Position numbers and translations under genes: made by a program. From Dactylonectria macrodidyma (lineage: Eukaryota > Ascomycota > Sordariomycetes > Hypocreales > Nectriaceae), in contig JAGMUV010000022.1 in the NCBI GenBank assembly GCA_020744425.1, positions 186,001-250,000 on the forward strand: a DNA stretch of 64,000 bases, in the 5' to 3' direction. Shown piece after piece: positions 32,046-43,301 of this stretch (the first letter of the stretch is position 1; every line of letters starts with the position of its first letter). Under the pieces are notes generated by a model. That model made no database searches, was not told the DNA's origin, and saw nothing but the letters and a program-made list of their open reading frames with translations.

Positions 32046-34139
32046 TTACACTTGATCTCGGGGGGGCGAGGGTGAATTCGAAGTTCACCTATATGTGGTA
32101 AATGAGAGTGGGAGGATTCGGCGTACCCTTTATTCTGCGACTATTTATAGATAATCTGCGAACCAGCCTTGTTTATTCAATCAAGGCAGGACATGAGGTA
32201 CGAACCTCATGTCACATTCATAACGAAATTCCGAAACCGGTTCGGGTTCGTCCTTTGTTTTAATAGCACTTAATAACTCCTGGATGAAATGGATAGGTCA
32301 TCTAGGGCTTTCATAATCTTTTGAAAACACATATCTCACAGAAAGAACACGAGACCTGATTAACATCACGTCGTACCTAAGAGGCGTGCTCAAGAAAGGG
32401 CGCAGCATCGTCGCACTCGAAGATCCTCGAACGTCCCCATCCGGGGCGTTGGTAATACTGGGGCGAGGCAAGAATTACTATATGATATTTCTAGGGCTCA
32501 GTCTTCACTCTACAGGCCGATCGAGGCGTTTCTGTTAGGTTCTTAACCCTTATGCCTAGGGTTATAGCACATCTTATCGATAAAAGTTACTCGATAGGCT
32601 TATGGAGGAACACGAGCAACGCGACGTCAATATAGAGTTAAGTACCTTGGGTAATTGTTATATCGAGATCGGGAATTCGATAGACGACTTTATCTATGGA
32701 GACCTCTCCCTGGCCTATATTTCAGTTGGGTAAAGATGAGGCATTAAACGCACCCTTTAGTAATGCCCGCCCGGGTCCTTTGTTTCTTGCCGTTGCTATC
32801 CACGTAAGATAAGAGGGGCTTGAAATTAACAGAAGAGGGAAACCACTACTGGTCTGCACAAAAGAGCATTAATGAACGAGTGTGTAGGGGAATATCGTGG
32901 TGGGGCGTCTTAGGTATACGCTATGTAATATTCTTAATAAACCAACCTGGAATCATTCGAGGCCTCCCTTTAAAGGAAGACACAGGTGCTTGAAAAGGGG
33001 CATTTAGGTAGAAGCGTGGATGGACACGTGTTTGGTAACATGAAGCAGGAATTTCCTGCCCTGCTAAGTCCAGGCCCCAGACAACCAAGCTAGCTACGGA
33101 TTATCCCACTAGTATGACACCACGCCAGCATTAATTACAAAGCAAAGTCTATTTCTAGCTTATAAATATGCCTAAGCGCGATTGCTGTTAAGAATAAGTC
33201 TTCAGAACCTCCTCTGAAAACCCCTCTTCACAGGCCATAGAAGTCAACAGATATCAAATCTAACTCAGGCGCAGGCTAACTAAGCAACCTGCCAGATGGA
33301 ATAAAGTGGGTCAAGCTGAGGCGGCTAAGGGAGTCAGGGTTAAAAAGAAGGGAAAATCCGCATTTATAACCATAATATAGACATCATCACAGGAGCTAGA
33401 ATACCGTTAGATTGATTAATGAAATAGTCTCAATTTGGGGCCAAAATATCATTCCTTCTTTTTTTTTGGGTAAATTCTATCGCTTTTTTACCCGTCACTC
33501 AGGACTGTTACTCCCAGCTTATGTGTCCATGGGTCTGGGCTGCCGCCCCTTGATCATCAGCTTGACTAAATCGTTTCTTTTGTTCCACGCTACTGTACGC
33601 TACTGCTCTTAGTTGACGCCCGACTTGATATGCGTGCTTCCTGAACGAGAGGTCTAAGCGCCTGCTGGAAACAATCCAGCCCGCTCTGCCTGACCGTAGG
33701 TAGTGAGCAAATTCTGCTTACATAAGTTACTCGGTCCTTAATGTAGTATAGATTTAATTGAAGGAAATTCTAAGTCATTTCGGTATATCGTTTGGTATGT
33801 CGTTAGGACGGGATTCAAAGCGCTAGTTCAGACAAGAAGGACAGCTATAGTCACTTAGTCCAGGACCTCATGCAGTGAACTATAAGTCGGGAGTAAGTAG
33901 GTATCGGGATATTCCGAATGTTCTTAACTCCTTCGTGCCTGTATAACACATTTAAGAAGGGAGATGCCCGTCGATTCCCAGGTGTTAATCTGTATAAGCA
34001 AGAAGCTTACCGTTCGTTTCTATTCGTTTCTACCTCTCTTCCTCTTTTTGTGCGAAGGCTTTAATATCGCCTCCTTCTATTCTTTCTGAGTACTCGATGG
34101 CTATGAATTGCCTCTTCTAACTGGTCCTTCGGGCCTTTG
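32046..34139. other. gene-free, AT-rich decayed sequence
   Basis: About 2.1 kb with no frame I can connect to a protein. The composition and frequent TAG/TAA in all frames suggest RIP-mutated repeat. The right part may be the 5' part of the Helitron that follows. Confidence 0.4.
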
Positions 34140-36660
34140 TTGCCTTGCATTTGCTGGCGACATCCATCTACGCGATTACGGTCTAAAGCTACCCGTGGAC
34201 TGCTACGATCTCTTACGCCATCTCGGTGTCAACCTCGATATGGACTAAGGACTATGTTGACGTGGCTCACACATATAAGGAAACCACTACGTTAATGCTG
34301 AAGTCTGGCGCGGATCTAACTAGCAAACCGTTCACTATAACCACTAAAACGAGGGCTTAGGATAATATTAAAGTCATCCAGGTAATCTACTCCCTGGATG
34401 ACGTTAACTCCTCAGATTTTCAGACTACCTATAATGTGGCCACGGTATACATATAGGATGTTATCTTCACAGCTCTATCATTATATCCGACACCATTCAT
34501 TGTGATAACTTAAGTCGAGCTCGACCTTCTTCTTAAGATAGCCCGCTAAGTCACCCTAACTAGTATGATAACGAAATTCAGCACGGATATGTATAGAGAG
34601 GCGTACACTATAGCTATTGCTTACCTACCTAAGAATGAAGTAGGGCTTCTTGATATAATGAATATTATAGACATCTAGCAAAATGAAATCGATTCCTGTA
34701 TTAATCTGATGGCAATAGCGGAAGTCTCCTTGGGAGTTTATAGTAGCGATGGTGCCAATGATGCACAGCCTATATCTGGAGCTTATCCGCTTCTTAAGGG
34801 AGGTATAACCTCGAAGCTTTGGGTGCCATTCATCCTTTCCAGCCTCTTCATGCTCTAGTTTTAGAGCTATTCGTTTGGTTTAAAAGATTGCTGCTAGATA
34901 AGTGAGCTTTTTAGCACCGTCTCTCAGATTTTAATATCCTTTTAGATAATCTGCTTTACTAGATAGCGTCTATTTAGGAACGAAATTAACGAAGTTGCCC
35001 TCTGTTAGCAGTAGACATACATCAGCATATAGACTTAGATTAGATAGTGGTTTTAGTGAGGACTCAGGCATATCAGCAGGTTATATTCGATTCACTGCAT
35101 CCATTCTAAGTCTTCTAGCTTGTTAAGACTTTCATTTTAATAATAATAATACAATTATTACTCTGAGATCCTTAACCGAATGCCCTAGAATGTCTATCAC
35201 CCTGTAGAAAGTCTCAGCCCTTCGCTAGATATAAGCATAAGATACTAAAGCTTGAGAAATTAAGTAGTAATCTATATTAAGGAAGGAGATAAAAGCCTAT
35301 GAGACCGATTCCCCCGGCCATCTTCTAACCGCGATTGTAAATATGCAGGATTAAGGACCTGAAGTAAGTTGTGGACTAGCGTTTTTCATTCTGATTTCTT
35401 TCTTTCTAGTTTTAACCCGTTTTACTAGGAGCAGACTCCGGTTGAGACTCACCTAGGCTCGGAAACTCGCTACATCGACATGTTTTTTAAACCGCTGTCT
35501 TAATTTGATCAACCGATATACGTATTAAGGATGAGAAATATGCGTGGAATTAGTTTTACGATAAGTGCAAACACTATCTGCCTTAAATTATTATAGTTGG
35601 CCAGCTTCGCCGACTGATGGAAACAGTACGGGGTGCTATAGCTCCTAACCAGGTGACCGCTGGTTCGGAGTCTCTCGTTAAGCTGCTAGATCAGCTTCAT
35701 GAAGCCCACGCAGATATCACCGACTTTGCAGATGATCTTGAGACTGTCGCCCCTGCTGAGAGCCTTGAGCAGTACCAGCTAACTATGGTAGCCAGAAGCG
35801 AGCTCCTAATGCAATATCAGCTCAGAGCGATTAAGTGTAAGCAGGATCAAGCTGGCAAGGAAATTGTGCAAAGAATCCAAGGCTCTGATGGAGCTCAGAT
35901 TACGCAAATCACAGCTGCCGGCGCAGAAGCATCACTGAACCATACCTTCGCGGGCGCGGGAGAAGATATTATAGAAATGTCAGAAACAAACACCCGGAAC
36001 TCTCAGAGACCCAGTGCCGGGGTCGCCTTTAGACCGTCAACAACATTCCTCCATGCTGCTCGCGAGATTGCAAGAAGGTTTACCTTGAACGAGCGGCAGG
36101 AAATCGCCTTCCTTTTAGTGTGTCGCCATCTCGATACCACCCCGGACGAAGATAACAGGGATGATTTTGATAGCAGTAATGTCGAGAACAATGATAACGG
36201 ACAACTATGCGAGTTCCTGGGTAGGGAGGGCGGCACTGGGAAGTCCAGGGTCATCGAGGCGTTAGCGGAATTGTTCGCTAGTAAAGACATATCGCACAGG
36301 CTGCTTATGACGGCGACGTCGGGGGCCGCAGCAGCGCGGATCAACGGCGTGACTATTCACTCCGCCTGTGGGATGCAACCTAACGCATCCTATAGCAATG
36401 CCGACGATGGCAGCACGGTAACCTACGTGGACGGTGATGCTCGAAGAAGATGGAGAGAAAAGTGGCTGCTTATCATTGACGAGGTGAGCATGCTGGGCCT
36501 CCAGACGTTCTCCAACATCAACAGGCGGCTTTACGCCTCCCGAGGATCGAATCAAGATTTTGGCGGCATCCCAGTGGTGCTACTATCAGGAGATTTCCAC
36601 CAATTCCGCTCAGTGCAAAACAAGTCGCTATTGACGCCATGGTCCGCCCTCAGGATTGCG
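34140..36660 (+). mobile_element. Helitron (copy 3), decayed 5' half and clean helicase
   Basis: The first 1.4 kb is AT-rich with many stops but retains pieces of Helitron-like coding sequence, for example RYIDMFFKPLS*FDQPIY and MRNMRGISFTISANTICLKL just before the helicase ORF. From 35617 the frame is clean and encodes helicase motifs. Similarity fades after about 36640 within the helicase, so the C-terminal half and the 3' end are missing. Ends were not identified. Confidence 0.65.
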
Positions 36661-36804
36661 GACGAAATGAGGGCGCCTCGTGCTCCGTACGTGCGCATCC
36701 ATACCTGCATCTTGATATCTTGTAGCAGGACTTCGAGCCCCGTGCCGTCTATACCGCAGTCTCTTGATCCTGTCTCAATTATTGACCCTCACCCTATTGG
36801 CTAG
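35617..36804 (+). CDS. Pif1-like helicase N-terminal part (Helitron), C-terminally truncated
   Basis: ATG 35617 opens a 395-codon frame. Residues 1-140 form a Gln/Ala-rich helical leader. Then come FTLNERQEIAFLLVCRHLD, Walker A GREGGTGKSRVIEALAELF, MTATSGAAAARINGVTIHSA, Walker B WLLIIDEVSMLGLQTFSNIN and VVLLSGDFHQFRSVQNKSLL. All key residues (GKS, DE, Q) are intact. After residue about 345 (SLLTPWSALRI) the sequence no longer resembles a helicase and ends in an unrelated 50-residue tail, so motifs IV-VI are lost. It could still be transcribed, but it cannot be a full helicase. No RIP signs occur in the frame. Confidence 0.75.
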   Translation: METVRGAIAPNQVTAGSESLVKLLDQLHEAHADITDFADDLETVAPAESLEQYQLTMVARSELLMQYQLRAIKCKQDQAGKEIVQRIQGSDGAQITQITAAGAEASLNHTFAGAGEDIIEMSETNTRNSQRPSAGVAFRPSTTFLHAAREIARRFTLNERQEIAFLLVCRHLDTTPDEDNRDDFDSSNVENNDNGQLCEFLGREGGTGKSRVIEALAELFASKDISHRLLMTATSGAAAARINGVTIHSACGMQPNASYSNADDGSTVTYVDGDARRRWREKWLLIIDEVSMLGLQTFSNINRRLYASRGSNQDFGGIPVVLLSGDFHQFRSVQNKSLLTPWSALRIADEMRAPRAPYVRIHTCILISCSRTSSPVPSIPQSLDPVSIIDPHPIG

Positions 36805-37499
36805 CTCTTAGTTCTGCAATAAACTCTTCAAATCGTTCCACTCAAAATGGTGCCTGCTCCCCAAAGCCTGCTGCATAGGTCTTATTGGCTACGCAAAACA
36901 AAGGTAACACACACACGCGCCCTATTGGCCAAGTCTCTTCATCCACCCACCACCCAGAGCCGACCACTTAAAACCGCGCCCTCTTCTCAACACGTGCAGC
37001 AACCCACTAGTAAAACAGGCTCTAGTTGCAAGCTTCGTACCAAAAGGCTACTCAGCGCAAGGGAGCCGCCAACTTGCCCACCCGCCCAGCTTCCAACTTC
37101 CAACTTCCCCCGGCGGACGTGCACCTTCCCCTGTACAAAGAGTAAAGGTGGCGGAGTCTGGTTGCACTAGCAATTATTTTTGAGCCAATAAGAGGGGGAG
37201 AAAAGTCATACCCGTGTAGCAAAACGTCATGCCCGTCTAGCAATTGCCTTTAAAAATTAAGAAATAAAGTGTAATATAAGTAAAGCTATCTCTAAGTCCT
37301 AGATTATGGCTACTACCTATATATAAAATGCCTCTTGAAAAGAGTAAAAGATGTAGGTTAATAGCTATAGAGACCTCGACCGCGGAATGACGCGTGAAGT
37401 GTATTGAATCGTCCCATGCCCTCTAAAGTGTCAAGAGGCGAGAGAAGAAAATTGTAATACTACTAATAAAGAATGAGAAAAGACTTGTGGGTGGCTGAG
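36805..37499. other. unassigned sequence
   Basis: A Pro/Ser/Thr-rich 107-codon frame at 36847-37170 has no family I recognise. The rest has no coding signal. Confidence 0.3.
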
Positions 37500-37818
37500 C
37501 TGACCGGCATCTCGCCCTACTAGTAGCATCCGAGCAAGGCCGCGTCGAAGTTGTCAAAACACTGCTTGCGGGCAATGTTGATGTGGATGCAACATCGGCA
37601 ACGATACATCCGCCTTGAATGCGGCGTCGGGTCGGGGACACACCGAGATTGCGAAGCTATTGCTTGCAAACGGCGGGACCGACGTCGATGCAAAAACCCC
37701 CAAATATAGAACTGCATTGCAAGTAGCACAGAATGCAGGTCGTGAGCAGATTGTTCAGCTGCTGCCTGAGAATGATGCTGGCGCATTACTCAAGTTGACA
37801 ACGCGGCCGCCGAGGTGA
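37500..37818 (+). pseudogene. ankyrin repeat fragment
   Basis: Two frames together spell ankyrin repeats: DRHLALLVASEQGRVEVVKT LLAGNVDVDA up to about 37.59 kb, then after a frame change SALNAASGRGHTEIAKLLLA and RTALQVAQNAGREQIVQLL. It starts and ends without flanking domains. It is a displaced scrap of an ankyrin gene. Confidence 0.65.
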
Positions 37819-38950
37819 CCTGCGAACATGGAACGGTAACATTAGTTGGAGCTCGCATTGGTAGAGGATTGCCTTCTGGGCGGCCGCTCAGTGATTGAAA
37901 TTCTTGCCAAGGGTGCTTAATTATGGTTGACTGTACCGGTACTGTACAAGTGCTGACGATGAACGCGGTTCTCCCGCCCTGTTGTTCTCTCCTGCCAAGT
38001 AGGTAGGCCAGGATCACCAAGGTAGACCACCAGCGGCCGACGATGCGGACAAGCGGAAGAACAAGGATTCCGTGGCACACAGACACAGATGGAGTCTTTG
38101 ACAGGTCAGATCAGGCAGCAAAAGACGACATGGGGGACTCGGCATTGAAACGAACCGCTGGAAGAACATGGGTCAAATAGATGGGGAAACCCTGTAAGAA
38201 TCAGAACAATCAGAAACATTGACAAGATCAAGCCGAGATAAAACAAACAGAGATCAAATCACAAAGCCTTGTTCGCTGCGCCACCGTCCCATCCGTTTCC
38301 CGCCCGGATCAGCGCGTCTCCGGGAGGCGGGAGGCGCTGTGGTGAGAATTTTAGCGCTTTGCGGCAACATGGCCCGCCCGTATTTTTAGAGCCTATTGGA
38401 GCGGCGGCGTGGCGGCCGTCCGTCCATTCACGGGTCGTTTTGGGGCTGCTTCGCCACGCTCCTTCAGAGGAACCCACACTGGATCAGACAACACACACTT
38501 GCTGACTCTGGATCTAATTAGCCTATGCTTCTAGTAGTATTCAGTGCTGATTAAGAATCATTGCTAGTTAGCCAATGGCCAAAAAAAAAAAAAAAAAAAA
38601 GAAGGAACCACAGCCCAGGGCGGCCGCGGGAGTCTGACCTGCCGAGCTCCCACAGCCATGTGCCACTAGAGTATCTTTGGCATCAAGCAGCAGTAAGCGT
38701 GAGATTCTTACTCCCTGTCCCTTGCCGCAGCACGCCTCAACACCGCTCCTATGTTTTGTTTTGCAGGCGGGACGATGATACATAAAACGATGGGTTCCGT
38801 CCACGATTGAAACGAAACATCTTCACTCAGCATCACTCACACAGCAAACACATTACAACAACATCCAACAACCACATCTCCATCAATACTCTATCAACTT
38901 CCACTCTTTAGCATCATTCTTCACAACACCACAACCAGCCCCCTTCACAA
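37819..38950. promoter_or_regulatory. intergenic, upstream of the cupin gene
   Basis: No gene is supported. A pure 20-base A tract lies at 38581-38600. The last 150 bases before 38951 are rich in CA and CAACA with pyrimidine stretches, which resembles a fungal 5' UTR and core promoter. Confidence 0.4.
38581..38600. repeat. A20 homopolymer
   Basis: Twenty uninterrupted A bases. It may be the tail of an old retroposed sequence or a nucleosome-free promoter element of the cupin gene; nothing in the flanks decides. Confidence 0.85.
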
Positions 38951-39823
38951 ATGCAGTTCTCTACCGCCACCATCTCCGCCATCCTGGCCTTCACCTCGCT
39001 TGCCTCTGCTGCCCCCCGCAACTCCAGACGTGGTGGCTACCCCGCTGAGCTCAGCTTGACTGCCCAGCTCCAGCTCGCCGACACGTAAGCATCACCGCTA
39101 CATCTGCCGATTTCGATACAAGACATTCGGCTAACATCTTCTCTCCAGTGCCGTCGACCGCTTTGCTCTCCTCGGCGATGACGAATTCGTCTTCGACTTC
39201 AACAAGGAGCAGGAGAACCCCGGAGCGGGCGGTCAGATCATCGCTGCTAACCGCAAGGCGTTCCCTGCTCTGGTAGGTACCGGTGCTGGCATGGCCTTTG
39301 GCCGCGTTGACCGTGAGTATCCCATTCTACCGACACGACTGCAACTTCGCCATTACCCCTTTAGACGCCTCAATAACTAACCTGCTTCCTTTCAGCCTGT
39401 GGCATGAACACCCTCCACGTCCACCCCCGCTCCGCCGAGCTCCAGATCGTCACCTCTGGCCGCCTCATCACAGAGATGGTCCCCGAGAACGGCGTCAACG
39501 ATGCAGATGGCAAGCGCCGCGTTATCCGCACCGAGCTTACTGCCAACATGATGACTCCCTTCTACCAGGGCTCTGTCCACACCCAATTCAACCCCGACTG
39601 CGACCCCGCTACCTTCATCGCCGCCTTCGCTGCCGAGGACTTTGGCGTCGGTCAGGTTCAGGACGAGACCTTTGCCCTGAGCGACGACGTCATCGCCGCT
39701 ACTTTCGGCCAGAGCATCGCCGGCGAGGACATCGATCGGGTTCGCCAGGCTATCCCCAAGAGCATTGCTCTGGGAGTCGACGAGTGCCTCCAGAAGTGTG
39801 GCATTCACCGCCGTGCTGTCTAA
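38951..39823 (+). CDS. spherulin-1/germin-like secreted cupin
   Basis: Three exons, 38951-39084, 39149-39312 and 39396-39823, give 241 aa. The introns are 39085-39148 (GTAAGC..GGCTAAC..CAG) and 39313-39395 (GTGAGT..ACTAAC..CAG). Residues 1-20 are a signal peptide (MQFSTATISAILAFTSLASA) followed by a basic RNSRRGG segment. The cupin motif 1, CGMNTLHVHPRSAELQIVTSG, has two His and a Glu metal ligands, and motif 2, PFYQGSVHTQFNPDC, supplies the third His and the conserved Asn. This is the germin/spherulin-1 class (Cupin_1). Homologues are extracellular or spore and cyst-wall proteins, some with oxalate- or superoxide-related activity; which applies here is unknown. C-terminal Cys pairs (CLQKCGI) may form disulfides. 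The gene is intact. Confidence 0.88.
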
Positions 39824-40670
39824 GATGGCGCATTAGTGCTCATCTTCTTCTCTTTCCATCTTGGATTGGTATCGACACAGCGATAAGGGTTATCATCCGG
39901 CGTGGCATACGGTATAGCGTAGCGTGGGGCACTCATTCATCCTCTGGATTGGTTTAGAAGGTAGCTGGAGTTTAGCGGACACAGGTCTGGATTGGGAGTT
40001 GGGATTTCATCATTTTTCGGTTTATCATTTGCATTAGACATAAAACAGTATATAGCACACAGTTATTCGAAGAACAACACTTATCTTCAGTTTGACCACT
40101 CTTCCTCTCTGGGGCATATCCGCATCTCTTCGTTCCATTAAGTCCATCGAAACATGAATCCCAGTTGCAGATAGCCAGAATAAATCCGCCTGACAGCCCA
40201 CCCAGTCATTCAGTGTTTTGTTGGTTTGTTGGTCTGTCTGATGTGAACCAATGCTACACAAGACGGGAATCCTCCCCCAGCCTCATTTTTCGAACAAATT
40301 TTTTCTTTAAACTAACAGGAGCCAAAAGGCATCATACATGGTGTGAAATCAGCTATTTTTCGTTCACGACATTTCAGGCGGCATGACATCTTCATTTATT
40401 GAGGACTAGGGCTGTAAGCGGGCTCGCTGGAAAGCCCCGAAATAGCAGAAAATGATGATTTGACGAAAATAGTTGAAATCGCATTTCTGGCCTCAATTCG
40501 GCTGCCTGCCGTGAGGGCCCTCGATTCAGCTGCTGCTTATGACTCCGTTGAATATGTGTTCCTTGCGGCCCCCCTAGGTGCCCTGTTAGCCCCGTGACTC
40601 CTTTATCATAGTCATGAGCCTCCTGTAACGATTTTGCCTTCGAGTTGTAGCCGGCGGCAGCATCGTTGTT
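39824..40670. other. 3' flank of the cupin gene and intergenic sequence
   Basis: It contains the probable 3' UTR and then about 700 bases without a recognisable gene, leading into a truncated pogo fragment. Confidence 0.35.
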
Positions 40671-41177
40671 GTGAAGTCATCGTGTTGGCTTGAGGGCAGG
40701 TCAGCCGGCCCCAACGGCGGCGATGAGGTTAACACTCACGGCGAAAGGCTTCTTGAACGCCGGCCACAAATCCCAGAGTCGCCAGTCTCACAAGCTGTCA
40801 ACCAGCTTATCGAAGGCTGTCAAATGGCCATGCATAGCGCCGCCCTCCTTGCCGACGAAAACCGACAACTACGGTCAGGAAACCTACGGCAAAAGTAGAA
40901 AAAAGAACAACGCCGTGAATACATTAGCGACGGCGGGACTCTGTCGGTTGCAGAAGGTACGGCTAGGATAAAGCGACGGCGAGAAGAAGAAGAAGAGCGG
41001 GTTAAGCGACGTCGAGTGAAGGAAGAAAAGCGGGCCAAGCGACGGCAAGAACAAGAGGTGCGGGTCAAACGACAGATAGAAGAGGAGCAGGAGCTAAGTG
41101 CCCCAAGACAGCGTGCGCCACCAAGGTGTAGTAAATGCAGGTCCTTTGAGCACACTGCCCGTACGTGTAATGGTTAG
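40671..41177 (+). pseudogene. C-terminal fragment of a second pogo-type transposase
   Basis: One frame runs from 40671 to TAG at 41175-41177 with a single internal TAG at 40896-40898 (RQK*KKEQRR, CAG expected). It encodes QIPESPVSQAVNQLIEGCQM, HSAALLADENRQLRSGN, REYISDGGTLSVAEG, an Arg/Glu coiled coil and a zinc knuckle CSKCRSFEHTARTC. These are the tail features of Fot1/Tigger-type transposases. The catalytic domain is missing. It belongs to a different subfamily from the three 1.86-kb-family copies, judging by its tail. Confidence 0.7.
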
Positions 41178-41236
41178 TCCTGAATTGATATAACGGCCTC
41201 TTGGAAATTGTGCTCAGTTTGTGTTACCGTGAGGTG

Positions 41237-41862
41237 CGGGTCACGCGCACGGGAGCCCATAGGCTCGCGGTACCCGCGAATTTAAAATTCCACGGGTACC
41301 GTGAATGCTGAGTCAGTGCTGTACCAGTACGAAACCTGCAACACCACAAGGTGGCAAGAAGTCACGAGGCAATTGCTGGATTTAGAGCCAGATAAATGAG
41401 ATACTGCCGCAGTCTGACTATGAGCAAGTTGGTATTGAATGCCGTGAAGAAGTGGCTCTTGTCATGAGCAGGATTACTGCATATAGAACGTCGCAACGTA
41501 CAGCAGCTTACAGGCGTTAAACGCTGCGCCCGACCAAGCGGCATTGTAGTGAAAGGTTCAGCATGGACATAAAATATTCCGCACTATGAATTCTCTCAAA
41601 CTATAAACCAGTTCAAATCATTCCTTTCGATTCTTTCTAGTGCAGGAATCGCCAATTCCAAGTCCTATACTCATTGCCCTAATGCAGTTTGATGTTGGCC
41701 AGAGGCTGTTGCAGTAGTTAGTGCCGTTGTACCCTCCGTACATGTAGTTCGAGGTTTCGACCCTTAGCCAATTGTGGGGCGTAAAAAGCCAATTAGATTG
41801 GTCGCATCAGGAATTTTAAATTCGTGGGTACCGCGAGTCTATGGGCTCCCGTCGCGCACCCA
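41237..41862. mobile_element. non-autonomous inverted-repeat element, about 626 bp
   Basis: About 55 bp at 41237-41291 recurs inverted at 41810-41862, sharing the core ACGGGAGCCCATA followed by CTCGCGGTACCC and GAATTTAAAATTCC, with a few mismatches and a 2-base gap at the outer end. The 500-bp interior has no ORF of note. I could not define a clean target duplication, so the superfamily is open. Confidence 0.65.
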
Positions 41863-42491
41863 GGTGTGCCGCCTGACTAAGCACAAAACCAATACATAGC
41901 ATACAACAGGACGGTTTAGGGTTTCTTGGAAAGCTGTTGCTAGACTGACGGGAAGAAGAGAGAAAAAAGAACAAAAAAAAATAATAATTCAAAGACGTTG
42001 CTGCAGCCTAACTGTGAGTTAATGGGTAGTTAAAGTTTTGAACACATAATTTTGCCGTGAACACGACTCTAGTAGCCGGCGGAGAGCAAATATACCGACC
42101 TGAACTGATCCAAACACCACCATGTGAGCAGTAAGTGCACAGCGCACATGCCAATTCACCGCTCAAAATATCTCGACTATTAAATAGGAAGTGACTATGT
42201 TCTTTGGCCCATATACGTTTCATTTCAATGCAACACCAACTCCAAGTATCAATGACGGTATTGTAGTTGAATCGATGCAGCAAATGTCTTAACATAGTCC
42301 TCAGGTGTTCGTGCTGTTGTACCAGCCGTACGAGCCATGAAGGTCGGCTGAGGCTTTGGTGCCTTGTCATGGTGTGGAGAGTCTTGAGCTAATAATATTG
42401 CGTGCCTTATGGGGGGTGCCCATGTATTGGCCGCCGGGTACTCCGTAGATGCAGGCCGATGGGTCCGATGATCTCAATACGAGAGAGCATC

Positions 42492-42662
42492 TGTTGAATA
42501 GTGGCAAAGGAAGCTCATAGAAATAGCTTGAAAGGCTGATAAATATTGTCATCAAAGATGACAGTTGCCACCTATTGCCACAGGCTTAGCAAGCAGCTTC
42601 CAGTTGATTCCACATAGCACAGAAAATGCATATTGAACTTTGCTCTGAAACCTCAAGCAGCA
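42492..42662 (+). repeat. dispersed 171-bp repeat, copy A
   Basis: It begins TGTTGAATAGTGGC and contains GGCAACTGTCATC-type sequence and a TTCCACATAGCACAG block. It matches copy B at 52621-52792 in inverted orientation with only a few differences. No terminal inverted repeat or target duplication is clear, and there is no ORF. It abuts the point where the dynamin-like gene is cut. Confidence 0.75.
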
Positions 42663-43180
42663 ATGAGGAGAAGACAAGAACAAGATCAATACACTTTTTT
42701 CACCCTAAAATCTAACAGCATCCGATGCAAACGCGTTGTCATCGTCGCTATCAGTAAACCCCGAATTCCCATCAGCTTTGATACATCATTGATGATCGAT
42801 AGTAGTTCCGAGAGATCCTTAACATCCTTGCGGTATGCTTTCAGACTTTGTTGAACTTGTTGAGGACGAGAGCTGTGAGGCCGAATGCTAGCGACGATGG
42901 TCTGTGCCGCGTTGCAGTGCCTCAGGACAATCTCCGTAGGAAATCTAGTGCGTAAACCATCTTGCCTGGGAAAAGGAATTCCCGCAATCTCCTCCAAGAC
43001 TGAGCTTTTCCCTGTTGATTGGTCCCCGCAGACCATCAGCTGAGGCAAAGAGATCAATTCTCCAACTCTATTCGCTCTGATCTGGTCTATCTGGTTCAGG
43101 CGAGAGCTCAATTTCGCGGAGCGAAGAAGAACGAAAGCCTCATCAAGGTGTTCATATTCGCTCTGTGCGGAAAGAGTCAT
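42663..43180 (-). pseudogene. dynamin-like GTPase, N-terminal fragment
   Basis: ATG at 43180-43178 opens MTLSAQSEYEHLDEAF, then INQ..DQIRANRVGELISLPQ, the P-loop GDQSTGKSSVLEEIAGIPFP and the switch-like RFPTEIVLRH. SLKAYRKDVKDLSELLSII and DVSKLMGIRG follow. This is the start of a fungal dynamin GTPase domain (Dynamin_N), of the type seen in mitochondrial/vacuolar and interferon-induced Mx-like homologues. After MGIRG one base is missing, and the expected FTDSDDDNAFASDAV lies in another frame. The sequence then stops at the 171-bp repeat at 42662. The remaining GTPase motifs, middle domain and GED are absent from the window, so the gene is dead. Confidence 0.8.
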
Positions 43181-43301
43181 GGTTCAAAGGGTCAGAAGGG
43201 ATGAGAGAGACAAATAGTTGAATGGAATGAAAGACTGAGTTGATCCGAGACTCGCTCGTCACTGGGGATTGATGCGGACTTTATGGAGGGCAATTGTTAT
43301 A

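Noticed and set aside
36847..37170. 107-codon Pro/Ser/Thr-rich ORF after the Helitron helicase
   Set aside because: Biased composition and no homology I recognise; no neighbouring signal that it is expressed.
39283..39957. 224-codon plus-strand ORF over the cupin gene
   Set aside because: Arg/Pro/His-rich shadow in another frame of the cupin exon; the cupin frame has splice sites, a signal peptide and metal ligands.
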